In this document: positions 35,402-46,862 of the stretch, piece after piece | How the letters are laid out: each line of letters starts with the position of its first letter | How positions within the stretch are numbered: the first letter of the stretch is position 1 | Source of the DNA: Apostichopus japonicus | Taxonomy: Eukaryota > Echinodermata > Holothuroidea > Aspidochirotida > Stichopodidae | Direction: 5' to 3' | Length of the DNA: 64,000 nt | NCBI RefSeq assembly: GCF_037975245.1 | Contig: NC_092576.1 | Location: 32,528,611-32,592,610 of the forward strand | The notes under the pieces: generated by a model | What the model saw: only the letters and a program-made list of their open reading frames with translations | The model's database searches: none | What the model was told of the DNA's origin: nothing | Made by a program: the position numbers and the translations under genes

Positions 35402-36277
35402 TATTGTTAATTACACTCCCAATGGTGTTCATGGAGTAAACTGACGGCCTAGCCAAGTGGAGATCTGCAATTATGCTCTTTGGTTCTAATGTAATGGGTA
35501 CATCAGACGAATTATGAATCGAAATTGGGATCTTTGACCTTGCCCTTTGTTCAAGATGCATAAAGGCTGAATTAACACTTAAGCCTGTGGGAAGAGGGTG
35601 ATTAGGTCCCTCAATAATTACATGATAGGCCCTCTTTTCTCTTACTCTTACTTCACCCCTAACAACCACCGACTCATTAGGTAATATTGTGACAGGATGC
35701 TTGATTTTAGCCCTTACTACTCCAAGTATTTCATTTCTTTTTGCAATCCTGTCCTTGTCACAAAGGCTTGTAAACGCTAAGCGCCAAGCAGTAGACAAAT
35801 TGGCTCGTTGCATACAATGTACTCCATACCAAACTTTACAATCCTTCCTACATTCAGTTATTAAGTTAGTTCCTACAGTGATAGGCACTTTACTGTTGTA
35901 TGTGGTATCTGGTACAAGTAGTGCTACTACGTCATACACTTTCTTTCCGAAGGCTGGAAAACTTACTTGAATTTCCAAATAACCTAGGTAAGGCACTTTC
36001 TGACCACCTGCCCCTTCAATGTGCAGAATATCATCAAGTGGGTATATCGGAACATTCTTCAAGTATGTCTCATGAAAATACTGGGAGACTGTCGTAATTT
36101 GTGAACCTGTGTCGACTAAACAGGGACACAGATTATCATTTACGAGTACTTCATCCTCATTAGGGGTACCAAGAATCCTATCGAAAATGTTTTGACCTTT
36201 GGAGTCGTCAAATACTCTAGTTGACTTTTGAACGTGGCACCCTAATGTTGGTCTACCTTTAGGGTGCCCTGCTCGTT
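35385..36277 (-). CDS. Ty3/gypsy protease region
   Basis: From the slippery site the frame reads CHVQKSTRVFDD, then CLVDTGSQITT, the D-T-G active site of a retroviral-type aspartic protease. It then runs through an acidic and hydrophobic stretch to NNSGDSP and a stop at 35385. The first ATG-like codon lies after the active site (TTG at 36062), so the protein must come from the gag frame by shifting. The C-terminal part resembles a linker found in some gypsy elements. The stop overlaps the start of pol by about 17 bases in another frame. Confidence 0.82.
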
Positions 36278-36559
36278 TAAATAGGCCCTTTTTGTTTGTT
36301 TACGAAGCCATTCTTCAGTGGGGGGATTCCTACACCCTTTCACAATATGGCCTTCCTGCCCACAACGATAGCATACAAACTGTCCCCTTGGACTAGCTTG
36401 TCCTCCCATTTGCCTAACTGGGTTTCTTTTAGTATGGTGTACCTCTTCCCTTTGTTCTAGTTTATCCAACCGTTTGCTAGCCTTGCTTACTAAGTCCCAA
36501 AATATGGCCTCATCCAAATCTGAGTCCAGCCCTTCAATCACAGCTCCATGATGAGCCAT
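36242..36559 (-). CDS. gag: short Gag with zinc knuckle
   Basis: ATG at 36559; 105 residues beginning MAHHGAVIEGLDSDLDEAIF and containing one CCHC knuckle, CYRCGQEGHIVKGC, the nucleic-acid-binding motif of nucleocapsid. It ends at a TAG in the region where the protease frame takes over. A complete gypsy Gag is several times longer. The capsid part appears to be missing, so the copy may rely on Gag from relatives. It lies only about 175 bases from the primer site. Confidence 0.75.
   Translation of the reverse strand: MAHHGAVIEGLDSDLDEAIFWDLVSKASKRLDKLEQREEVHHTKRNPVRQMGGQASPRGQFVCYRCGQEGHIVKGCRNPPTEEWLRKQTKRAYLNEQGTLKVDQH
36275..36281 (-). promoter_or_regulatory. candidate -1 frameshift site TTTAAAC
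   Basis: On the minus strand the gag codons read TAT TTA AAC GAG, giving the heptamer T TTA AAC in the proper register. A -1 slip moves translation into the open frame that leads to the VDTGSQ protease. TTTAAAC is one of the most efficient known slippery heptamers. I did not model the downstream RNA structure. Confidence 0.65.
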
Positions 36560-36733
36560 GATGACAATAGAGATTATTAAATACTACAAAATCAAGTCAA
36601 GTAGCCAAATACACTATAACTATAACAAGAAGTATCAAACACTGAAAATCTGTGACGAATATGACTCAGCAACTTTAACAACAAAACTACCAGAAAACAA
36701 ATATCAGCAAATAAATGATTTTGGCCTAGTCAA

Positions 36734-36751
36734 GCCCCACGTTGGGCGCCA
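36734..36751 (-). promoter_or_regulatory. primer binding site, tRNA-Lys type
   Basis: Minus strand TGGCGCCCAACGTGGGGC lies two bases inside the 5' LTR. It matches the site complementary to the 3' end of tRNA-Lys1,2 used by some retroviruses. Confidence 0.85.
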
Positions 36752-36753
36752 GT

Positions 36754-37787
36754 TGTAACCCCTCCTTTCCTTCGGTCAAGGTAATTAGGACAATGGGTCA
36801 GCAATATGTGTATCAAGTGGGCCTAGGCTTCAAGACAGGATAAAATTGTCTCCATGTCCGAATGGTTCAATGCTGATATATTCAAAACAACTGCTGAGTC
36901 AGTTCTACACAGGTTTACAATGAGAGACACAAACACAAAGAAATGTACCATGAACTACTTATATTTTCAATCCTCCAATTATGGGAAATGGGGATGTTAT
37001 AAGACTATCAATGGCACAAAACAATAAAAAGTATCTACATTACAAAATATGTCAACTCGACCACACTCTTAGATATTAATTCTTGCAGTTACATAGAACA
37101 TACTGGTTACTGTGGTACTGAACACTGTACATCAAGATGCAGCACAGGTGGTAAAAACAATAATAACAATAGTAAGGTTACAGTGTGCACTGTACTATAC
37201 ACTGAGCATTTAGAACTTAGAAAACTTAAACTTATTGTCTATGGCCATGACACAGGTTACAATAAAAGAATACTTAAACTTATCTGGTTTTACACTGGTG
37301 CTGTCGCGAACTGCTCGCTTTCTTTCTTCAACGCGGAAAGTTCATTTTCGCGAATTAAGGTTCCGGTGTACATCAGTGTGCTCCATAATAGACTTGGTAA
37401 TATACTGCAGTCCAGCGATTTACAAAAAGGTATGACAATTTAATAAAATAGTTTAGAGTGACATCTACAGCACGGTGGGGTAGAATCCGGTTCCTTAGGT
37501 AAATATAAAGTACAGGTGGGCTCCAAGAACAGCAGTTAAGTAAAATATGAAAAGTCCATGGTTACCATCTCGGCAAGATCAGGAACAGTGGCCACAAAGA
37601 TACTAATATGACATCCTCATCATAATTTAAGAAAATAACTTTACATGATGAACATCTTCAAAACTCCCTATTTATACAACACTTTTTCCTTTAATAAAAA
37701 TATTATAAGTCCAATAGATCAAGCAAGAGAAGTCTTACTCTCTCCAGATGAAGAATCAATCTCTAACTATAACAAGATACAATGTTA
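36754..37787 (-). repeat. 5' LTR, part left of Penelope insertion
   Basis: Collinear with 29943-30976 with a constant offset, so no indels. Broken at ACAAGATACAATGTTA by the Penelope element. Confidence 0.95.
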
Positions 37788-37849
37788 AACAAAATGAAAT
37801 AAAACTGTTAGCAAACTGCTTATCCACTAGAGAGCCTGTGTAATAGAAT

Positions 37850-38680
37850 GTGTAAAAGTAAGTTGGCCTGACGTTTCGATCCTAGCAGGATCTTCTTCAG
37901 AGGCTAAATGACAAGTTACAGTAACAGAGGGGACAAAAACACGCACAGAAGACAGACAGGTTAATGAGCACGGTGAACACAATGAGATGGATGAAAGGGG
38001 ATTATAAGTAGAAAGCAACAGGAGAAGAGGAGAGGAAGGAGATAAACTGTGGAGGGACAAAGAGAGGATTAAAGGCACAGGGTAAGGAATAAACTGGAGA
38101 GGGACAAAGACAGAAAGGTGTGAAGAAAAATGGAGGGGAAGAGAGCTGTGAGAGGAAGAGTGAAAGGGGGGGGGGGGGGAAGGGAGAAAGGGGAGAAGGA
38201 GTAGGGAACAGAGGAAAGTTAGTCATGTCCTTCCTGAATGTTCAGCCCATGAGGTTGAACGGTACGAAGGCGTTGCATCCAGAGCCTCTCTCTGCTGATA
38301 CGTACTAGGTCAGGACGGCTACCTAAGGATTCAATCCCCTGTAGGGACATGTCGTTAATGGTATGGTTGGGAAGGTTAAAATGTTCTCCAACTGGGGTCT
38401 CAGTCTTCATGGTGTTGACTGTGGATCTGTGACCATAGAATCGCTTCTTGAGGGTGGTTTTGGTTTCGCCAACATACTGGATGCCGCAAACTCTACAAGA
38501 GATCAGATAGATGACATTGGTGGTAGTGCAAGTGATGTGACCCTTAGTCTTGTGTGTGAGTTGCATGCTGTGGCTGGTGATGGAATTGGATTCAACAATG
38601 TGGTGGCTGCAGACGATGCATCTCGAAGTACGATCACATTTGAAGGTACCATGCTGAATGGGTGTGGGGTTAGAAGTTAG
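37850..38680 (-). pseudogene. inverted partial Penelope copy, GIY-YIG end
   Basis: Reverse complement of 40125-40958. On the minus strand it encodes the endonuclease end without the frame break seen in the right copy: CDRTSRCIVCSHH (zinc-binding type), VIYLISCRVCGIQYVGETKT (the GIY-YIG core) and KKRFYGHRS, ending IQEGHD and stop at 38219. The first third of the surrounding open frame (38680-38785) reads antisense to the forward copy and is artefactual. Confidence 0.85.
37866..37904 (-). ncRNA. hammerhead ribozyme motif, inverted arm
   Basis: Same motif as 40904-40942, on the minus strand, with every core position unchanged. Confidence 0.7.
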
Positions 38681-40591
38681 AACACACGACAACCTTCCAA
38701 GAGATGAGCGAACAGCACTCTCCTCACTGATGTCTCGCAGTGACATTATCATCAAGCCAGCCGACAAAGGTTCTGCAGTTGTCATCCAGGATCGACAGGA
38801 TTACATCAAGGAAGCCATGCGTCATCTCTCCAACAGTGATATTTACACTCTTCTTGATTCTGATCCCACAGATATTTTCTCCCAGCAGATAAAACAGACC
38901 ATCACTGATATGTACCAGCGGAACCAGATCTCTAAGAAGGCTGTTTCTTTCCTTTCTCCCACAGACTGTAAGGCAGCCAGGTTTTATCTCCTGCCCAAAA
39001 TTCACAAGCCTGGTAACCCTGGTAGGCCTATCATCTCGGGCAATGGGTCCCCCACCGAGAAGATATCCTTGTTTGTGGACCACTTCATCAAACCTCTTGT
39101 TCCTCAGATTAATTCTTATATCCATGACACTCCAGATTTCCTCAGGAAACTTGAAGATATCAAAAACCAAATCCCCAGTACAGCCATCATCGGTACTTTC
39201 GACGTCACTTCTCTGTACACTAACATCCCTCATGCTGAAGGTATCGCAGCCACGTGTGCAGCCCTGTCTAAGAAGGTCCACCCTTGTCCACCCATCTCTG
39301 ACATCAAAGCTCTCATGCAACAGGTTCTCACCAAAAACAACTTCACGTTCATGGACAAGCATTACCTTCAAAGACACGGGACAGCCATGGGAACCAGGAT
39401 GGCTCCTTCCTATGCATGCCTGTTTATGTCTAGCCTTGAAGAACGCATGCTCAGTACGGCTCCCTGTCGTCCCCTTATCTGGTGGCGCTACATCGACGAC
39501 ATCTTCTTCATTTGGACCAGTGATGAGGATAGCCTGCTCACCTTCATCAATCACATCAATTCTTTCCACAGCACCATCAAATTCACCTCTGATTACTCTC
39601 ACCAACAGGTTAACTTTCTCGATGTGACTGTTCGCAAGGAACACGATTCTCTCTCTACAGACTTATACACCAAGCCCACAGACACACACCAGTATCTCCA
39701 TTCTTCAAGCTGCCATCCCCGTCACTGCAAGTCTGGAATTGCCTACAGTCAAGCACTTCGTCTTCGTCGCATTTGCTCTAACAATTCCTCTTTCATTCGC
39801 CATACAGATGCTTTGGAAAAACACCTTATTGCCAGGGGCCATAGTGCCAGAAGGGTGCGTGAAGCCATTCAGAGAGTCCGCTCCCTTTCCAGATCATCTA
39901 CTTTGGCAGTGAAGGACAAAAAGGGACGAGATTGCGACAACAAGCTGCCCCTCGTTGTTACTTTCCACCCAAATCTTCCTCCCCTTCAGAAAATCACCTC
40001 TAACAACCACAACATTCTCCTCACTTCAGATAGACTCCAACGAGCCATCCCTGAAAAACCCATCATCGCCTACAGACGACCACGCAACCTACGAGACCTT
40101 CTTGTACGTGCTGCTGTTCCACCTCTAACTTCTAACCCCACACCCATTCAGCATGGTACCTTCAAATGTGATCGTACTTCGAGATGCATCGTCTGCAGCC
40201 ACCACATTGTTGAATCCAATTCCATCACCAGCCACAGCATGCAACTCACACACAAGACTAAGGGTCACATCACTTGCACTACCACCAATGTCATCTATCT
40301 GATCTCTTGTAGAGTTTGCGGCATCCAGTATGTTGGGTTGGCGAAACCAAAACCACCCTCAAGAAGCGATTCTATGGTCACAGATCCACAGTCAACACCA
40401 TGAAGACTGAGACCCCAGTTGGAGAACATTTTAACCTTCCCAACCATACCATTAACGACATGTCCCTACAGGGGATTGAATCCTTAGGTAGCCGTCCTGA
40501 CCTAGTACGTATCAGCAGAGAGAGGCTCTGGATGCAACGCCTTCGTACCGTTCAACCTCATGGGCTGAACATTCAGGAAGGACATGACTAA
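38681..40591 (+). pseudogene. Penelope reverse transcriptase/GIY-YIG, 5'-truncated and frameshifted
   Basis: The frame gives DIIIKPADKGSAVV, YLLPKIHKPG and IIGTFDVTSLYTNIP (catalytic Asp). It continues through GTAMGTRMAPSYA and WWRYIDDIFFIW (YIDD active site), FLDVTVRK, and then the zinc-type CIVCSHH and VIYLISCRVCGIQYVG. This is a Penelope reverse transcriptase with a C-terminal GIY-YIG endonuclease. Compared with the inverted arm, a 5-base duplication (GTTGG GTTGG, near 40333-40342) shifts the frame inside the GIY-YIG core. The rest (ETKTTLKKRFYGHRS to EGHD, ending 40591) lies in another frame. The N-terminus is missing; the ATG at 38658 lies in the inverted arm. Confidence 0.9.
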
Positions 40592-40903
40592 CTTTCCTCT
40601 GTTCCCTACTCCTTCTCCCCTTTCTCCCTTCCCCCCCCCCCCTTTCACTCTTCCTCTCACAGCTCTCTTCCCCTCCATTTTTCTTCACACCTTTCTGTCT
40701 TTGTCCCTCTCCAGTTTATTCCTTACCCTGTGCCTTTAATCCTCTCTTTGTCCCTCCACAGTTTATCTCCTTCCTCTCCTCTTCTCCTGTTGCTTTCTAC
40801 TTATAATCCCCTTTCATCCATCTCATTGTGTTCACCGTGCTCATTAACCTGTCTGTCTTCTGTGCGTGTTTTTGTCCCCTCTGTTACTGTAACTTGTCAT
40901 TTA

Positions 40904-40942
40904 GCCTCTGAAGAAGATCCTGCTAGGATCGAAACGTCAGGC
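40904..40942 (+). ncRNA. hammerhead ribozyme motif of Penelope element
   Basis: Type I layout: stem I GCCT/AGGC, core CTGAAGA, stem II GATCC..GGATC with a short loop, then GAAAC GTC with cleavage expected after the C. Stem III is only ACGT, a self-complementary four-base segment, which is the minimal form known from Penelope-like elements and thought to act as a dimer. It lies just inside the element's 3' end. Confidence 0.75.
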
Positions 40943-40971
40943 CAACTTACTTTTACACAAGATACAATGTT

Positions 40972-41457
40972 ACCAGAACTATCTGACAACAAGTGACAAC
41001 AACTCTAGGCCACATGGCTTCCCCACATCCTATTGGTTACTTCTAGCAATGATCCCGTTGACCAACTAATAAGATGACCAATCAGTAATTACATGATGGA
41101 TTAGTCCTTATAAATATTCATGTCACCATGTGCCTTCCCTTCCCCAGCTCTGGGCTATTTTGTAACCCTTTCCCACCAATACACTGACTCTCTAAATACT
41201 ATTGTCCCAGGTATAAACCACAAGCGCTATTGTCTAGCAGGCTCAGTTTATCTCAGGAGAGATAAGCAGCAAGGATACATACAAAAAGGCTTTGTGAAAG
41301 TAAAATAACCATCACTAATCTGCAATATACTCGGCAGAGGCAGGAAGTATCTGTTTACTCTTTTTAATTAAAACTATCTACACTATTGACAGAAACTGCT
41401 TCTACTAGCAAGTGAAAACAACAAACCCACTGTGCCATTCATGACACCAGGGTTACA
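40972..41457 (-). repeat. 5' LTR, part right of Penelope insertion
   Basis: Collinear with 30976-31461 and ends GGGTTACA followed by the target duplication TGAA. Confidence 0.95.
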
Positions 41458-43542
41458 TGAACATTATCCATAAGTTGTTCAGTCAAACAAATAATAACAT
41501 TTTCACACAGTATTTTGTTTGCCAGAGAGGTCCCGCCCCTCACTTTTGAACAAACTATCAAGACTGTACAATAATTACTGTACATAGAGAGTGCATTTTC
41601 AGTGTCTGTATAAAATGACCACTCACCCCAAATCCCTGAACACCCCCAATGAAGCACTACAAAATTATCATTATGACAACAATCTAAACTAGAGCACCAA
41701 TTCTGAAACATTCAACAATATAAAATGAATAGAAAAAGTAGATATCACTCCTAAATAACCCCAGTTTGAGTGCCGCTCCAACCGAAATTTTCTAGGTCCT
41801 CAAATTTGCCCCATGACTCAAATCATCTCTGGAATACATCAAATGCTACGAAATAGTATTAATATGCTAAACTTTTCTGTGGCCCCTTACCATACCTCTG
41901 GCTGAATTGCATCCATGCTTGTGATTGTGAGTTAAGGGGCCATTATGTTCCGGAATGGCACCCCTCCAAATATCCTTTACATAAAACAGGAGTGTTGCGC
42001 ATTACTCCATCTCTAAATCAAATCATGTTCATACCATGTTTTGTGTCTTCCCTGGTCAGCATAGGTATATTCTTCAATCAGAAGTGTCAGGATCTGTAAC
42101 GACAGAGAAGAAAGATCCGCCGTAGACAATACAATTGTGTAAGGCATAATGCAAGGCATAATGATGATAATACAGTTTGTAGTTAAGATTAACATATTGT
42201 GATTTGCTGTGTAAGTCCTGCAAATAGGCCTAAATGATGTGTTAACTTGGTGTGTTGAAAAGTCAACGCATGGTGAAGTTGATGTAGAATAGCGTAGAGT
42301 TTTACAGTGCCGGAGTCAGCTAATCATGCTCTGTTGAAGGCTTGTTGCAGTTGAGGTGCTAACCACTGGATGTGAGACCGATAATAAAGATATAGATAAT
42401 ATGCAGTGACAACGTAACGGGAGGGAGGAGAGGCTCATCTTTGTTGTGATTAAGAAGACATCCTGATATCATTTTTTTTCGCGCCACACCAGCCTACATT
42501 TTTTTGTACGAGGGGCTAAAATCGTAGGTTTCGCACCCTCAACATTTGTCCATGCAGAGAATACTTTACTAACAAACATGGTGTATCTGTGTAGGGTTAA
42601 GCATCTCCGTTTTGATTAAGGAGATTCTAAGCATTCCAATATCAAGTTTGTTTTATTTTTGTGCGCCTCACCAGCGTTCATCCTTATTTGTATTTGCCTA
42701 TGTCTGGCTGATCATTTTCAAAGATAATCACATCGCGGAATCACTTTCGACCCCAGTGATTCCATTTGTACATTCACCACTGCGCCCTCCTCCATTTTGC
42801 TGAGGTACTATGACCAGCCTTTTAGTTCTAATGTAAGCCTAAACTAGGTTGTCACCCATGTTCAGTGTTTTAGGCTTATTCGATGTTGTACAGGCGGGAC
42901 AGTTACCAAGTAAATGACGTATAACACACCCTTAGCCAAACAAACATTTACCGGTACATACAGTGTGTAAGAAATTTAGACTAGCCTAGTACTAATTACA
43001 CATCATTTCACTTGCTACCTAAATACAGTACCATTTCAATTTGTCATAACAGCTTAAAAAATTACTTTTTGGATTAATAGATTGGTTTACTAAGTAACTG
43101 GCCTTTCCACTTGACTCTTTCAGAATTCAGTGCTGCAACATTAAAAGTAACGTTTCTCCTCAAGAAGGCAGTGTTCGTTTAGATATATAACCAAGATCGA
43201 AGTACGCTTTGCTAAGATTGTCATAGATGTTGTCATATTGTCGCGTCACTTCCGGGCCTTCGTACTTAAACAGCTCGTTGTTGGTTTTCTTTATAGTAAG
43301 CTACCATATCAATGCAACGATATAGAACGGAATATCAGACTGGCATAACCGTTGTACTCATCATTCAATTATAGATTAGTGCAAATATATAGCGTAACCC
43401 TTCAGACAAAATGACCAGATAGTTATATTCACCATAAATGTTATTAGACGAGATGACAAATCATCACTGAGCATATCGTATGGTGTATCAAAACCAATTT
43501 ATTTCAGCAATTCAAATAACACTGCTATTTTGATTTAATATG
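41458..43542 (+). other. intron stretch
   Basis: No recognised genes or repeats. Confidence 0.5.
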
Positions 43543-44530
43543 AACTGTTGGAATATCATGCTCGCTGCAGAATCTCTCGATAACACCATCCATGTTATGC
43601 TGGTTATATTCCAGCCTTCCAAAAGTACAATATTAGTAGTATCACCATATGTACAGTAGCAGCGACATCGCTACTTATAGTAGTAGTAGCATCGTTATAT
43701 ATGTGTATGCATTACTAGCATCTACACTTCTGGTAGAAAGATCGTTATTTGGTGGATTAGTAGCTCCTGTAGCTCCTGGACTGTTTATATAGTAGTACTG
43801 TATGGATCTTTATACGTATTTGAACTTATTAGGGGTTACGCTAAATACAACACAGATGTGTTTTCAAGTTTTTTTGCCACTGATAGACTATTTAAATAAT
43901 ATCTTGCATGACATAAGATACATGTTTTATGTCTTTATTTTCGTCATAACGAATTGGAATAGTTTTTTTTAGGAAAAGTTAATCGTTTATGATCATATAA
44001 TTATACACGTAGTCCAGCTATTGGCAATCTTAATCATATGAAACTGTTGGAATAACATGCTCGCTGCATATTCTCTCGAAAACACTAACCATGTTATGCT
44101 GGTTATAATCCAGCTTTCCATCAATACAATAGTAGTAGTATCGCCATATGTAGCAGCGATATCGCTATTTATAGTAGTAGTAGCATCGTTATATATGTGT
44201 ATGCATTACTAGCATCTTCACTTCTGGTAGAAAGATCGGTATTTGGTGGATTGGTAGCTCCTGGACTGTTTGGATAGTGGTACTGTATGGACCTTTATGC
44301 GCATTTGAGCCTGTTACGGGCTACGCTTAATACAACACGGATGGGTTTTCACGTTTTTGCCACTCATAGACTATTTAAATAACATTTTGCATGACATAAG
44401 ATACATGTTTTATTTCTTTATTTCGTCATAAAAAGTTGGGGCTTGTAATAGTTATTTTTAAGGAAAAGTTACTCGTTTATGATCATATAATTATACACGT
44501 AATCCAGCTATTGGCAACCTTGATCTTATC
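43543..44530. repeat. tandem duplication, 499-bp unit
   Basis: AACTGTTGGAATA at 43543 recurs at 44042. Both copies share TATATGTGTATGCATTACTA, GATGGA or TGGACCTTTAT blocks, ACATAAGATACATGTTTTAT and AGGAAAAGTTA.TCGTTTATG in order. Copy 1 has a short extra GTAGCTCCT repeat. Confidence 0.88.
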
Positions 44531-46516
44531 GAGGGCCGGATTAAGAATACGATACTTCTCTGTAAGCCAACCCATACAAGCCCTTCTCATTCCTTCTTGG
44601 TTCCAATTGCCCCATCCCCCCCCATGATCGACATGATACTTATTCCCACGTGTCAAAAAGATAGGCGGTACTTGGCTTCTGCAGTTTTAGACGTTCATTA
44701 GCTTGTGAGGGAATATACGCAGGCATGGTCAGTCACTGCATTGCTAACGTTTCAAACTAACTAAGAGTGAATGGGGTTTAGTAACATTAAGCTGCAGATC
44801 CAATATCACACTTCGGGCCAGATTGAAATCACCGCGCCGGAATTATTTATCATGCATTGTGCCGCAAATCGAAATTGTGTTGACGAGGCCCACACTGGCC
44901 GGGTGAAACCACTCTACGAGGTCAGAGGTTGTCCATGGCTGACGGTGTTGTTCAACATACTTTTGCGATAACGACATACGTTAACAGAGGATTCAGAGCG
45001 CGGAATACATGCTGAACATTAGCGCACTGTTTGTGCTCTAACTCGACTGATCAGTCTACACAACTTTAGGATGCACAGAAAAGAGAAACTATTTGACAGG
45101 AATGCTTACAGTATTTTACGAAGCTTTGCAAGTGATAAGACAGTAATTATGTGCAATTGTTTGTAATGAAATCAAAACTTATTTTACCATAGATTGGTTA
45201 AACTATTACAGATGTGACTTCATGTGCATAAGACGAACGAATGAACGACGCGAATTATGTGACGACATATATGTCGCGTGACATATATTCAATCACTGCG
45301 GCGACCAACATCGTTTTGCCGTCTAATGCCGGCAAGAGAAAGCTTATCCAGACTAGTTACCTCGATTAAGTACAGCACGATATGGGTGTAGCTCTTTTCA
45401 ACCAATCACAGTTCATCATGCTCATCCAGAATAAGCGTCTACATGATTTAAAGTCTATGCATCTCAGATGTAGATTTCCAAATTGTTAGTATTATTTTTT
45501 TTTGGGGGGGGGGCGGGGGGGACACATCAAACCACACTACTGTTTTTGTTTAATATCAAACTATTGGGAACCAGAAAATAATATTATAAAATAGAAAGAA
45601 TACAGTGGCAGTCTGGCTGATTATGTGAAACATATTATACAAAATAAGCCTATTATATCATATATTAACATAATCATAAAATATTATAAGTAGAATATAG
45701 TATTACAGGCATGTAACAAATATATGTTGTGCTGCCCTCACTATGCGTCGGATATGCGCTGCTAGATAACCAGCTAACCATAAAGGAGATGAAGAAAGGC
45801 CTAACGTTTCTCAATTTATTCATCACTTAAATGTGTGTTGTACAACTGTAAAACAAACTAAATGATAACAATACTAGCACATTACTTAAGTAATCACTGC
45901 AATACGATAAAGATCATACTCAGAACAGTGAGAATAACTATTACTGAGTATGACAGAGACGAGAACAGACGTTCAATTCCAAGACAACAAATCAGCAGAT
46001 ACAATCCGATGAATTAGAAGGGTCGAGGATGGCCGATTGAGAAATGAGACTAATAAGTCGGATGTAATGATGAACCAATCAGCTGCAATGGAATGATCAT
46101 CTACAGCCAAATATTATATTTAAATTAAATTGTGGTACATTACTATCGTCATTAGGATAGTATACTCGTGGAAGTATTGTTATATTATTTGTTGCTCTCG
46201 ATCGATCCTGAGCTTCAATCATTCAATTCTGGATAAATTTGTATCACTCAAAAGACAAATAGTCATACACATTTTGTTTAAATCAATTCGTATTCAGAGA
46301 TGATTCCCATGGCTATATATTGAAAGAAAACCAATAGGGATGGCAGTTTGCCTTCTTTCTAACAGTTTCAATTAAAAAAGGATATATTGAAATATGTCAG
46401 TACTGAGATAGAAATTTGGAACTTTCGGAGTGGTTATCGATCAGTGTTAAATACTGGATCGAATCTCCTAGAATCATTGCAGTTATAATTCCGTTAATTG
46501 TCTTTCCTTCCTTCAG
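44531..46516 (+). other. intron stretch
   Basis: Nothing recognised apart from a T/G homopolymer run at about 45496-45521. Confidence 0.5.
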
Positions 46517-46722
46517 ATTCCCATCTCCTGTCTGAATTTGATTGAGTCCTTCAGTAAGATTGATGCTGGTGACGTCATCGTTCATTCAGGGCTACGTCTG
46601 TCATGTCCTGTATCAGTAAAGAAGGTAGTAATAGATACAGAGAGAGGAAGAGAAATGACAGGGACAGAGGTTGTTGACATTTTGATGTTTGTACAACAGT
46701 CACATATGTTGAAGGAGCTAGA
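46517..46722 (+). CDS. NLR-like exon, LRR-type C-terminal region
   Basis: The acceptor TTCCTTCCTTCAG precedes (phase 0) and the donor GTAAGT follows (phase 2). The 206-base exon encodes IPISCLNLIESFSKIDAGDV, then SGLRLSCPVSVKKVVID and EVVDILMFVQQSHMLKEL. Repeated V/I/L spacing suggests degenerate leucine-rich repeats, as at the end of NLR proteins. It joins in phase to the exon at 26426 and to the terminal exon at 48901. Confidence 0.6.
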
Positions 46723-46862
46723 GTAAGTATTACAATGAGTAATGTATCAACACATATCTTAAGAACACTTTCAAATATAGTATACTTTCCTAACAGTCGT
46801 ACAAATACTTAAGGAGAAAAACACTTTTGAATATTGGTAACATTAATGATTTAATGACTTCA

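Larger units (their letters stand above)
37788..40958 (+). mobile_element. Penelope-like element, fold-back copy
   Basis: Inserted in the LTR with a 12-16 base target duplication: ACAAGATACAATGTTA at 37772-37787 and again at 40957-40972. A forward copy, 5'-truncated, runs from about 38681 to 40958. An inverted partial copy of its 3' end (37850-38680, with about 60 further bases 37788-37849) is attached at the left. Mixed forward and inverted partial units are typical of Penelope insertions. Because the LTR is itself young, this insertion is younger still. Confidence 0.9.
29943..41457 (-). mobile_element. Ty3/gypsy LTR retrotransposon, minus strand
   Basis: Full structure on the minus strand: 5' LTR at the right (36754-41457, split by a Penelope insertion), tRNA primer site, short gag, protease, pol, polypurine tract, and 3' LTR at the left (29943-31461). 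The LTRs begin TGTAAC and end GTTACA. The bases TGAA flank both sides (29939-29942 and 41458-41461), giving a 4-bp target duplication. I saw no difference between the LTR copies in the stretches I compared, so the insertion is young. It lies in the intron between 26426 and 46517. Confidence 0.93.

Noticed and set aside
38724-39644. 306-codon minus-strand open frame
   Set aside because: Lies antisense to the Penelope reverse transcriptase, whose motifs on the plus strand are unmistakable; it is a shadow.
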